Shown in pieces: positions 16,809 to 24,655 of a stretch of 64,000 nucleotides of DNA. The stretch comes from Paenibacillus ferrarius (lineage in GTDB: Bacteria > Bacillota > Bacilli > Paenibacillales > NBRC-103111). A program made the translations under genes and the position numbers. The notes under the pieces are model-generated. The model did no database searches. It was not told where the DNA came from and saw only the letters and a list, made by a program, of their open reading frames with translations. The stretch is taken from NCBI RefSeq assembly GCF_002027705.1, contig NZ_MBTG01000003.1:62001-126000 (forward strand). The letters are read 5' to 3'. Within the stretch, counting starts at the first letter, position 1. Each line of letters starts with the position of its first letter.

Positions 16809-19007
16809 ATGAGTATTTCATTTGAAGCGACACAGGGACTGTTTCATTTACAAAATAAGCATATGAGTTATGTGATTCAGCTCATTCATAACGCGTATCC
16901 GGCACACGTGTATTGGGGACGGCCCATCAGATCCGGCCAATTGGGCTCGATCATACAATATCGGGAAAGATGCTCGTTTCATCCAAATCCGGTAGTCGAG
17001 GATCGCAAAATTACGTTCGATACGATGCCGCAAGAGTACCCGGCTTATGGAACTAGCGATTATCGGGAACCCGCGTATCAAGTTGCCTTAACGAACGGCT
17101 CTACGATTACGGAGCTTGTCTACGAGAACCATCGAATTTACCAAGGCAAGCCTGTACTTGAAGGACTTCCTGCAACTTATGTGGAGCAAGAGGAAGAAGC
17201 AGAGACACTTGAACTCGCTTTGATCGATAAACTCATCGGTTTAAGAGTGTTCCTATCTTATACGATTTTCAAAGATCATGCGGCAATAACGCGATCTGTC
17301 CGTTTCGTCAATGAGGGGAACGCTGATTTGAAGCTTCTTCGCGCTTACAGTACAAGCGTAGATTTCTCGCATGGCGATTATGATCTATTGCAGCTTTCTG
17401 GAGCATGGGTGAGAGAACGCGAAATGGTTAGACGACCTTTGGCACCGGGCAAGCTGTCGGTTGAAAGCAGCCGCGGCGCAAGCAGCCATCAGCATAATCC
17501 GTTCGTCGCGCTGCTGTCCAAAGATGCTGGCGAAGACCATGGGGATGTGTATGGGTTTAGCCTGGTTTATAGCGGCAACTTCGCGGCGCATGCTGAAGTA
17601 GGTCCTTATGGAACTGCGCGTGTTTCGATGGGGATCAATTCCTTTGATTTTAACTGGCTGCTTGAGCCTGGTCAGCATTTCCAAACGCCTGAAGCGGTCA
17701 TGGTCTATTCCAGTGAAGGTCTGGGGAATATGTCTAGAACGTACCATAGACTGTACCGAACAAGGCTTTGCCGTGGTGAATTCCGCGACCGTACCAGACC
17801 TGTGCTTGTTAACAACTGGGAAGCAACGTATTTCCAATTCAATGCGGAGAAAATTGAAAGCATCGCAAGCGCCGGCAAAGAGCTGGGTATCGAGCTATTC
17901 GTGCTTGATGACGGCTGGTTTGGCAAACGAGACAGCGATAACAGCTCCTTGGGGGATTGGGTTGTCGATAAAGCGAAACTGCCAAATGGTCTGGAAGATC
18001 TCGTTGCCAGAGTGAATGGCATGGGGCTGGAGTTCGGGCTCTGGTTTGAACCGGAAATGGTTTCGCCGAACAGCGACTTATACAGAAAGCACCCGGATTG
18101 GTGCCTGCATGTACCGGATCGCAGGCGCACGGAAGGGCGTCAGCAATTGATTTTGGATTTCTCGCGCGCGGATGTTTGTGAAGAGATTACAATGATGATT
18201 AGAAATATTTTAAAAAGCGCGCCAATTACCTATATCAAATGGGATATGAACCGGAACATGACAGAAATCGGTTCGGCTGCTCTGCCTCCGGAAAGACAAC
18301 GCGAGACAGCTCATCGCTATATGCTGGGGCTGTATGGCGTTTTGGAAACCTTAACGGCTGAATTCCCGCACATTTTATTCGAAAGCTGCTCTGGCGGCGG
18401 TGGACGATTCGATCCGGGTATGCTGTATTACATGCCGCAAACATGGACGAGCGATAATTCCGATGCCATCTCCCGATTGAAAATTCAATATGGGACAAGC
18501 ATTGTCTATCCGATTAGTACGATGGGCGCTCACGTTTCAGCCGTTCCTAATCATCAAGTGCATCGTGACACGTCGCTGGAAATGCGCGGCAATGTTGCGA
18601 TGTCCGGCAACTTCGGCTACGAGCTCGATCTGACTGTCTTCTCGGACGAAGAAAAAGAAATCGTCAAAAAGCAAATTGCCGATTACAAGCAGATTCGACC
18701 GCTCGTTCAATTCGGCGACATGTATCGTTTGCTTAGCCCCTTCGAGGGCAATGAAACGGCTTGGATGATTGTATCCGAGGATAAAACCCAAGCGATGGTC
18801 GCTTATTTCCGCGTCCTCGCCATACCGAATGATGCGATCAAAACACTTCGCCTCAAAGGACTTAACCCCGACTTTGATTATCAAGTCGCAGGTTTGCAAG
18901 GCGAATTCCCCGGCGATCATCTACTCTACGTCGGTCTGCCCGTTGCTGGGCTTCATGGAGATTTCCAAAGCAAAATTTGGCTGCTTGAACGCAGCAGCGC
19001 CGAATAA
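16809..19007 (+). CDS. Alpha-galactosidase, GH36
   Basis: A 732-residue cytoplasmic-looking glycosidase (no signal peptide) that releases galactose from raffinose-type sugars. The GH36 core shows LDDGWFGKRDSDNSSLGDW, GLWFEPEMVSPNSDLY, the nucleophile region IKWDMNRN (D479) and the likely acid/base region TWTSDNSD (D549). An N-terminal beta-sandwich (~1-330) and C-terminal beta domain complete the family layout. Length fits the bacterial tetrameric GH36 group. Strong AGGAGG upstream. No transporter is adjacent, so sugar uptake must be encoded elsewhere. Confidence 0.92.
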   Translation: MSISFEATQGLFHLQNKHMSYVIQLIHNAYPAHVYWGRPIRSGQLGSIIQYRERCSFHPNPVVEDRKITFDTMPQEYPAYGTSDYREPAYQVALTNGSTITELVYENHRIYQGKPVLEGLPATYVEQEEEAETLELALIDKLIGLRVFLSYTIFKDHAAITRSVRFVNEGNADLKLLRAYSTSVDFSHGDYDLLQLSGAWVREREMVRRPLAPGKLSVESSRGASSHQHNPFVALLSKDAGEDHGDVYGFSLVYSGNFAAHAEVGPYGTARVSMGINSFDFNWLLEPGQHFQTPEAVMVYSSEGLGNMSRTYHRLYRTRLCRGEFRDRTRPVLVNNWEATYFQFNAEKIESIASAGKELGIELFVLDDGWFGKRDSDNSSLGDWVVDKAKLPNGLEDLVARVNGMGLEFGLWFEPEMVSPNSDLYRKHPDWCLHVPDRRRTEGRQQLILDFSRADVCEEITMMIRNILKSAPITYIKWDMNRNMTEIGSAALPPERQRETAHRYMLGLYGVLETLTAEFPHILFESCSGGGGRFDPGMLYYMPQTWTSDNSDAISRLKIQYGTSIVYPISTMGAHVSAVPNHQVHRDTSLEMRGNVAMSGNFGYELDLTVFSDEEKEIVKKQIADYKQIRPLVQFGDMYRLLSPFEGNETAWMIVSEDKTQAMVAYFRVLAIPNDAIKTLRLKGLNPDFDYQVAGLQGEFPGDHLLYVGLPVAGLHGDFQSKIWLLERSSAE

Positions 19008-19025
19008 TATCATTTCAGCGCAATC

Positions 19026-19066
19026 AAGCGCAACCCTGCTTAGGATCAAGTGGGGTTGCGCTTTTT
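19026..19066 (+). terminator. Terminator of the alpha-galactosidase gene
   Basis: AAGCGCAACCC pairs with GGGTTGCGCTT around a 17-nt loop and is followed by TTTT. Confidence 0.85.
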
Positions 19067-19189
19067 GTAGATACGACAGAAAAGCCCGTTCTGCACAGTG
19101 GAAAGCAGGGTGTTTAAATTTGCTACTATCTGTTATATGATATTGGCATTAATATCAAATTCATACCTTGGAAGGGAGATTAACGACGC

Positions 19190-19708
19190 ATGCTGCAGAG
19201 ACCTGATCAAGAGGAATACAACTCTCATTTCGAAACGTATATCAGCCAAGTGCCGGAAGGGGACTATCTTTCCTTTTTACAAAATCAATTGGATGCAATC
19301 ACGGCCTTATTTGCCGAGATGAGCGAGGAGAAAGCGCTCTTGCGCTATGCCCCAGACAAATGGAGCTTGAAGGAGCTATTGGGCCATGTTACCGATACAG
19401 AGCGCATTATGAGCTATCGGATGCTGTGTATCGCACGTGGGGATACAACGAGTTTACCGGGGTTTGATCAAGATATCTATATTGCGAACACTAATTTTGA
19501 TGAGCTGTCCATCCGTGATTTATTTCGTGATTTTCAGGCTGTTCGGCAATCCACTTTCACGCTGTTGACTACGATCGCGGAACCCGCTTGGGAGCGTCAA
19601 GGTATTTCTAACTCTTATCCGACCTCAGCAAGAGCGCTTGCCTACGTTATTGCAGGGCATGCGCAGCATCACCTCAATGTTGTTCATACAAGATATTTGC
19701 AAGCTTAA
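19190..19708 (+). CDS. DinB-like (DUF664/YfiT-type) metalloprotein
   Basis: A 172-residue four-helix-bundle protein of the DinB superfamily. The metal-binding histidines are visible in LLGHVTDTERIM and AGHAQHHLNVVHTRY, and APDKWSLKELLGHV is the family signature. Members include bacillithiol-dependent transferases (BstA/YfiT) and many of unknown role. Thiol-transfer is possible but not shown. It stands alone with its own terminator. Confidence 0.82.
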   Translation: MLQRPDQEEYNSHFETYISQVPEGDYLSFLQNQLDAITALFAEMSEEKALLRYAPDKWSLKELLGHVTDTERIMSYRMLCIARGDTTSLPGFDQDIYIANTNFDELSIRDLFRDFQAVRQSTFTLLTTIAEPAWERQGISNSYPTSARALAYVIAGHAQHHLNVVHTRYLQA

Positions 19709-19721
19709 TCGCCAACCAAAT

Positions 19722-19771
19722 AAACAGCCCTCCAATGCCACTTGATAGAAAGTGGTGGTGGAGGGCTGTTT
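19722..19771. terminator. Bidirectional intrinsic terminator
   Basis: 13-bp arms AAACAGCCCTCCA and its complement (19759-19771) enclose a second stem CCACTT/AAGTGG. Ends the DinB-like gene and faces a leftward small gene. Confidence 0.85.
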
Positions 19772-19787
19772 GTCGTTCACCATGATG

Positions 19788-20015
19788 TTAGTAAAGCGAC
19801 AACGCGAGTGAGTCGCGTTCGTTAAAAGAGTGCAGAATTGCTTCGCAACCAACGATTTCAATGCTAATGATAGAATCCAAGCATTTCTTGATGGTAGCTC
19901 TTCCTTTGCTAACCTTTGCTTCAAGCGCAGATTTCAATAAGTTGAACTTCTTTTTATTTTTCTCATCGGAGTAGACAGGCACGGGTTTGTTATGAATCGT
20001 AATAAACATTTTCAT
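19788..20015 (-). CDS. Small hypothetical protein
   Basis: A 75-residue basic protein starting MKMFITIHNKPVPVYSDEKN. I do not recognise it. The start at 20015 follows AGGATGGTG by six bases; an in-frame ATG four codons earlier lies inside that site. The upstream 250 bp are AT-rich and otherwise empty. It may be real because the site is good and the frame is clean, but the evidence is thin. Confidence 0.5.
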   Translation of the reverse strand: MKMFITIHNKPVPVYSDEKNKKKFNLLKSALEAKVSKGRATIKKCLDSIISIEIVGCEAILHSFNERDSLALSLY

Positions 20016-20277
20016 AGTTTTCACCATCCTAGGAATTGGTTATAGTTTTAGCATATAGGAGGATTATTAATTTAACCTTAAAATAGTTTTACAATTTTGA
20101 AACAAAATGTTGATTTTCATAGAAATTGTAGATAACTATTCTAGAAACCCTCAATTTCAGACTATGTATCTGTAATCTTTTTCCTGCTACTATATATACG
20201 ATTGAGAGAGCAGAAATGTTTCATTCCAATTGTCAATCTGCATGAAGATTTTGTGAATATTTTATAAAAGGGTTCGG

Positions 20278-21072
20278 TTAAGGAGATTTTTGGCGAAAAA
20301 GCTTAGGCGATGTGCCAAATCGTTGTTTGAAGGCTCTATGGAAATAAGCGTAGCTGCCGAAGCCGCAGCTTAGAGCGATTTGTTCAAGAGACAATGATCT
20401 GTCATGCATCCGTTCCACAGCAATGGATAACCGTACTTCGAGCGAATATTGGATCATCGTTTTGCCGAAGCACTCTTTGAACAAATGAACGGCGCGCGAA
20501 ACACTAAGATCAACATGATTAGCGACATCATCAACTTTGAACGTAGCTGTAGCATGGGCTTCAATGAATCTTTTCATCCGAGTGCCGGTGAAGGGGCGTC
20601 CCTGCAAGGAGACCGTTTCCGTTGCTGCGCGTTCCACATAGAGGCATAAGGCTTGCAGCAAATAACCGCTGAGCTCATTGTTTTCTTCTTCCATTCTGCG
20701 TTTCTCCAGAATTAACTGCCGCCAGAGTGAGATGAGTCTGGCATCCAAATCAATACGTGTGCAGGATTGCTTCTTGCTGCGTTTCCACCATGCGTCAATC
20801 CACGTGCCTCGGCAAAATATATAATAATCGCCGCTGGCAATTTTATGATCCAGCTGATTGATATCGTGTTCGATTCGCAGCTCATAGGGATCTCCCGGTT
20901 GAAACAGGAGCAAATGGCCCGCTTCAATTCGCTTGAATTTTCCGTCTACAAAAGCTTCGCAAGTGCCTTCAGTCTGCAGTCGGAACAGATAATGGTTAAG
21001 TCCGGATTTGTTGCTTGCATGAAACGGCTCCATATGAAAGGAATAGCCGCAAGTTATAAGTTCTGATTCCAT
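20278..21072 (-). CDS. AraC-family transcriptional regulator
   Basis: A 264-residue regulator. The N-terminal cupin-like half (GHLLLFQPGDPYELRI) should bind a ligand. The C-terminal half holds two helix-turn-helix units: VDDVANHVDLSVSRAVHLFKECFG and LEQIALSCGFGSYAYFHRAFKQRFGTSP. It is divergent from a sugar isomerase/oxidoreductase pair across a 133-bp gap and probably controls it. ATG at 21072 is taken for its spacing from AAAGG; a GTG three codons earlier is the alternative. Confidence 0.88.
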   Translation of the reverse strand: MESELITCGYSFHMEPFHASNKSGLNHYLFRLQTEGTCEAFVDGKFKRIEAGHLLLFQPGDPYELRIEHDINQLDHKIASGDYYIFCRGTWIDAWWKRSKKQSCTRIDLDARLISLWRQLILEKRRMEEENNELSGYLLQALCLYVERAATETVSLQGRPFTGTRMKRFIEAHATATFKVDDVANHVDLSVSRAVHLFKECFGKTMIQYSLEVRLSIAVERMHDRSLSLEQIALSCGFGSYAYFHRAFKQRFGTSPKLFRQKSP

Positions 21073-21205
21073 GTTATTCACCTTTCATAGCCAAATAGGA
21101 GATGTTTTGATTATATCGTGAATGGTCAGAATAGGCTATGATCCATTATACTATGTACATAGGCTTGATTCATTAAAATAGGATAAAGAGAAAAGAGGAG
21201 AACAA

Positions 21206-21982
21206 ATGGGACGTTTAGGCATTGGTCTGCAATTGTATACACTTCGTGATGATATGGCGAATGACTTTGAAGGAACACTTCGCCATGTTGCGAAATTAGG
21301 ATATGAAGGTGTTGAGTTCGCAGGTTATTACGACAGATCGTCTGTTGAAGTAAAAGCACTTCTCGATGAGCTTGGCTTGAAAGCTTTCGGCAGCCATGTG
21401 AGTCTTGAAAGATTCCGTACGAATTTGCAAGGGGAAATTGATTTCTTGCACACAATTGGTGCTAAATATGCGATTTGTCCGTATGTTGGCGCTGAAGAGC
21501 GTGAATCTGCCGACCAATGGAAAGCTTTGATTGCTGAGTGTGAAGCCATTGCAGTAGAAGTCAACAAACAAGGTTTGCAGTTCTTATATCATAATCATGA
21601 TTTCGAATTTCATCATAAAGTGAATGACGAGTTCGTCTTCGATGCTATGTTTGCCAAAACAGGTGAAAATGCGATCAACGTTGAGATGGACGTATGTTGG
21701 GTACAATTCGCTGGGCAAGATCCGCTTGCTTACATTGCCAAATATGCGGGTCGTTTACCGCTTGTCCATTTTAAAGATTTCACCAAGGATGCTGAAGGCA
21801 AGCTAGTTACGCTCGAGCTTGGTCTTGGCGATGTTCCTTTGCAGGAAGTGATCAAGGCAGCGGAGAAAGCTGGCGTTGAATGGCTTGTGGTCGAGCAGGA
21901 CAATTGCCAGAAACCACCGCTTACCAGCATTGAGAACAGCTTGAACTGGGTAAAAGAGCATTACACGAACGTAACTAATTAA
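21206..21982 (+). CDS. Sugar phosphate isomerase/epimerase family protein
   Basis: A 258-residue TIM-barrel protein of the xylose isomerase-like/AP-endonuclease 2 superfamily. Visible elements are LGIGLQLYTLRDD at the start, LGYEGVEFAGYY, FLYHNHDFEF (metal ligands), NVEMDVCWVQFAG, LVHFKDF and WLVVEQDN. Such proteins isomerise or dehydrate keto-sugars and inositols and often pair with Gfo/Idh/MocA dehydrogenases, as here (next gene 19 bp on). The AAGAGGAG site is seven bases before ATG. The substrate is unknown. Confidence 0.85.
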   Translation: MGRLGIGLQLYTLRDDMANDFEGTLRHVAKLGYEGVEFAGYYDRSSVEVKALLDELGLKAFGSHVSLERFRTNLQGEIDFLHTIGAKYAICPYVGAEERESADQWKALIAECEAIAVEVNKQGLQFLYHNHDFEFHHKVNDEFVFDAMFAKTGENAINVEMDVCWVQFAGQDPLAYIAKYAGRLPLVHFKDFTKDAEGKLVTLELGLGDVPLQEVIKAAEKAGVEWLVVEQDNCQKPPLTSIENSLNWVKEHYTNVTN

Positions 21983-22001
21983 TCAGCCCAAAGGAGCAAT
22001 A

Positions 22002-23027
22002 ATGACAATGAGCAAAATTAAAGTAGCCGTAGTTGGTTGCGGTTCTATTTCTAAACATAGACATATCCCGGAATATGCTTGGAACTCCAATGTGGAGCTG
22101 GTTGCTTTCGTAGATCCGATCCTGGAGAGAGCAGAGCATTATGCGCAGCTGCACGGCGGTAAAGCGTATAGCAGTTATGAAGAAATGCTGAAGAGTGAGA
22201 AGGTCGACGCTGTCAGCGTATGTACACCTAACTATCTTCACGCAGAAGTATCCATCGCCGCGGCGAATGCCGGTGCGCACGTATTGGTGGAGAAGCCAAT
22301 GGCTGCCACAGCCGAAGAAGCAGAAGCGATGATTGCCGCTGCGAGGAAAAATGGCGTTTTCCTCATGGTGGGTCATAACCAACGTCTGATGCCTCCGCAT
22401 GTGAAAGCCAAAGAAATTCTTTCGTCCGGCAAGCTGGGCAAAGTGCTTACATTCCGCACTTCCTTTGGCCACCCAGGCCCGGAAGGCTGGAGCGTTGATG
22501 GCCGCGAGAGCTGGTTCTTCCGCAAGGAAGAAGCGGTCATGGGAGCTATGGGCGATCTAGGCGTACATAAGTCCGATTTGATCCGTTGGCTGCTGGATGA
22601 CGAGGTTGCTCAAGTAGCAGCTTTCGTGGGTACGATCCACAAAGAGGGAACCGATGTTGACGACAACGCAACTTGCTTGCTGCGCATGAAGAGCGGGGCT
22701 ACAGGCTCTCTGGTTGCTAGCTGGACGTATTACAAAGGTCAAGACAACTCCACTGTCCTTTGGTGCGAGAACGGTGTTATCAAAATCGATACAGATCCTA
22801 ATGATCAAGTGATCGTTGAACTTCGTGACGGTACTGTTGAGCGTTATAAAGTAGGACAAATCGCAACGAACGAAAAACAAACGCACAGCGGCGTTATTGA
22901 TGAGTTCGTTACAAGCATTCTGGAAGGCAAAAGCCCGCGCATTTCCGGTGAAGAGGGGCTTCGCTCCTTGAACGTTATTCTGGCTGCTTTCGAATCCGAA
23001 GCAACAGGCAAAGTCATTTCCTTATAG
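22002..23027 (+). CDS. Gfo/Idh/MocA-family oxidoreductase
   Basis: A 341-residue NAD(P)-dependent dehydrogenase. The Rossmann fold starts KVAVVGCGSISKHRHIPEY. VDAVSVCTPNYLHAEVSIAAANAGAHVLVEKPMA contains the EKP catalytic lysine motif, and GDLGVHKSDLIRWLL carries the GxxxxH signature. It is translated right after the isomerase/epimerase gene and the two likely act on the same sugar or cyclitol. The divergent AraC regulator is the probable controller. Confidence 0.9.
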   Translation: MTMSKIKVAVVGCGSISKHRHIPEYAWNSNVELVAFVDPILERAEHYAQLHGGKAYSSYEEMLKSEKVDAVSVCTPNYLHAEVSIAAANAGAHVLVEKPMAATAEEAEAMIAAARKNGVFLMVGHNQRLMPPHVKAKEILSSGKLGKVLTFRTSFGHPGPEGWSVDGRESWFFRKEEAVMGAMGDLGVHKSDLIRWLLDDEVAQVAAFVGTIHKEGTDVDDNATCLLRMKSGATGSLVASWTYYKGQDNSTVLWCENGVIKIDTDPNDQVIVELRDGTVERYKVGQIATNEKQTHSGVIDEFVTSILEGKSPRISGEEGLRSLNVILAAFESEATGKVISL

Positions 23028-23051
23028 GAAATGCCCTAAACTCCATTTCTG

Positions 23052-23078
23052 AAAAGCCTGCCATTGTGCAGGCTTTTT
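23052..23078 (+). terminator. Terminator of the isomerase/oxidoreductase pair
   Basis: AAAAGCCTGC pairs with GCAGGCTTTTT around a 6-nt loop; strong stem with T run. Confidence 0.87.
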
Positions 23079-23170
23079 CAGTTTTTCTATCCTGAAATGC
23101 GGACGGTCCTGAGGGAAACAACCTGTTAAGCATTTTATCTTGTCGTTTCTAAACAAATGTGTTAAAGTTT

Positions 23171-23196
23171 TATTGTTCGATAATATTCGAACAATA
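23171..23196. promoter_or_regulatory. Perfect palindromic operator before an MFS gene
   Basis: TATTGTTCGA-TAATAT-TCGAACAATA is an inverted repeat with perfect 10-bp arms and a 6-bp centre. It ends four bases before the AAGGAGG site of the MFS gene, and its centre could be the -10 box. Size and symmetry suit a TetR- or MarR-type repressor. No regulator gene is adjacent. Confidence 0.65.
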
Positions 23197-23213
23197 AAAG
23201 GAGGTGCTTCATA

Positions 23214-24596
23214 ATGACGACGGATAAGGCTTCACCAATAAAGGAAGCTCAAGAACAGGAGGTCATGAGAGAAAGGCTTGTTCTGGGCTTGTGGAGCATT
23301 GCGGTCATGCTGATCACAATGAATACAACCATGTTTAATGTTGCGTTGCCACAGATTATGAAGCAGTTCTCATTATCCTCAACAACAGCCTCATGGGTTG
23401 TCACGGGATATTCGATTGTTTTTGCGATATCGTCGATAACCTTCAGTCGGCTGTCCGATTATTTGCCTATTCGCAGACTATTAACGATAGGGATCATTTT
23501 CTTGGGCGTAGGCTCGTTTCTAGGCATGTTCAGTCATCATTTTCTGATGCTGTTTGCATCTAGAATTTTGCAAGCGATCGGAGCAGGGTCAGGAATCTCC
23601 CTAGGGGTGATGTTGGTTACTCGCTATATTCCGATGAGTAGACGAGGCCGCTCAATGTCAACGATCATTTCAACGGCTACGTTCGGTATGGGCTTAGGCC
23701 CCGTCTTGGGTGGTGTGATTACGCAGTATTGGGGATGGAATGGCCTGTTCCTCGTCACGGGGTTAATTGTGCTGGTGCTTCCCTTTCTGGTCCGTTTGCT
23801 GCCTAAGGAACAAGCCGAACACGTTCGATTTGATTTCGCTGGTGCGATTTCAATCGGGATTGGTGTAACAGGTCTTTTATTATTTATGACAACGAACTCC
23901 ATTTATGCGCTTGTCGCTGGAGTCGTGTTCCTCTTTGCTTTCTGGTACCGAATCAAAAGTGCGAACGGCCCTTTTGTTCAGCCAGAGCTGCTAAGAAATA
24001 TGCCGTATATGCTGCTGAGTTTCATGGTCTTTGCCGCATTTGCCGCGCATTTCGCGACACTGTTCCTGATGCCGTTAATGCTTAGTCGACTATTTGGCTT
24101 AAGCTCCGTCTACACAGGATTGATCATTTTTCCAGGAGCCATGCTGTCCGCGTTATTTTCAAATGTGGTAGGTCGCATGATTGATAGGTATGGGAACCAT
24201 CTGATTTTGCGTACAGGGAGTATTCTGATGCTGCTAGGGGCTGTGCTGTTTGGTTTATTCAGCTCATTATCGCCTATTGCCATTTTAATCGTGTATATTC
24301 CTTTAAGCCTTGGCGTTACTATGCTCACGACAAGTGTGTCTAACGAAATGTCACGCATTTTGCCAAAGGAACAAATCGGTGCAGGTATGGGGCTCTCACA
24401 GCTCATACAATTCGTTGGAGGCGCCTTTGGCGTGGCACTGAGCGGGAAGAGCATCGCTTGGCAAAAGTCAATTCCAATGGGGGATGTATTTACACATATT
24501 TATTGGGGTGTAGCTACAATGGTTTTGCTGGCCGGCATCAGCTATCTTCTTTACCGCGCCAGACAGCTTTCTAGACTTGCGCTTGCTCCCAAATAA
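23214..24596 (+). CDS. MFS exporter, DHA2-like
   Basis: The 460-residue transporter has many membrane helices. Family motifs are MNTTMFNVALPQI (first helix), FSRLSDYLPIRRL (motif A-like), ILQAIGAGSGISLG and FGMGLGPVLGGVITQYWGWNGLFLVTG (motif C and following). The first ~20 residues are cytoplasmic and charged. AAGGAGGTG precedes the ATG. The operator upstream suggests inducible expression, for example by the toxic compound exported. Substrate unknown. Confidence 0.87.
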   Translation: MTTDKASPIKEAQEQEVMRERLVLGLWSIAVMLITMNTTMFNVALPQIMKQFSLSSTTASWVVTGYSIVFAISSITFSRLSDYLPIRRLLTIGIIFLGVGSFLGMFSHHFLMLFASRILQAIGAGSGISLGVMLVTRYIPMSRRGRSMSTIISTATFGMGLGPVLGGVITQYWGWNGLFLVTGLIVLVLPFLVRLLPKEQAEHVRFDFAGAISIGIGVTGLLLFMTTNSIYALVAGVVFLFAFWYRIKSANGPFVQPELLRNMPYMLLSFMVFAAFAAHFATLFLMPLMLSRLFGLSSVYTGLIIFPGAMLSALFSNVVGRMIDRYGNHLILRTGSILMLLGAVLFGLFSSLSPIAILIVYIPLSLGVTMLTTSVSNEMSRILPKEQIGAGMGLSQLIQFVGGAFGVALSGKSIAWQKSIPMGDVFTHIYWGVATMVLLAGISYLLYRARQLSRLALAPK

Positions 24597-24604
24597 TATA
24601 ACAG

Positions 24605-24640
24605 AAACCCCCTTCCTCAGAAGATGAGGAAAGGGGTTTT
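24605..24640. terminator. Bidirectional terminator
   Basis: 15-bp arms AAACCCCCTTCCTCA and near-complement (24625-24639) with a 5-nt loop, between convergent genes. Confidence 0.85.
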
Positions 24641-24655
24641 GGTGCCAGCTGCTGC

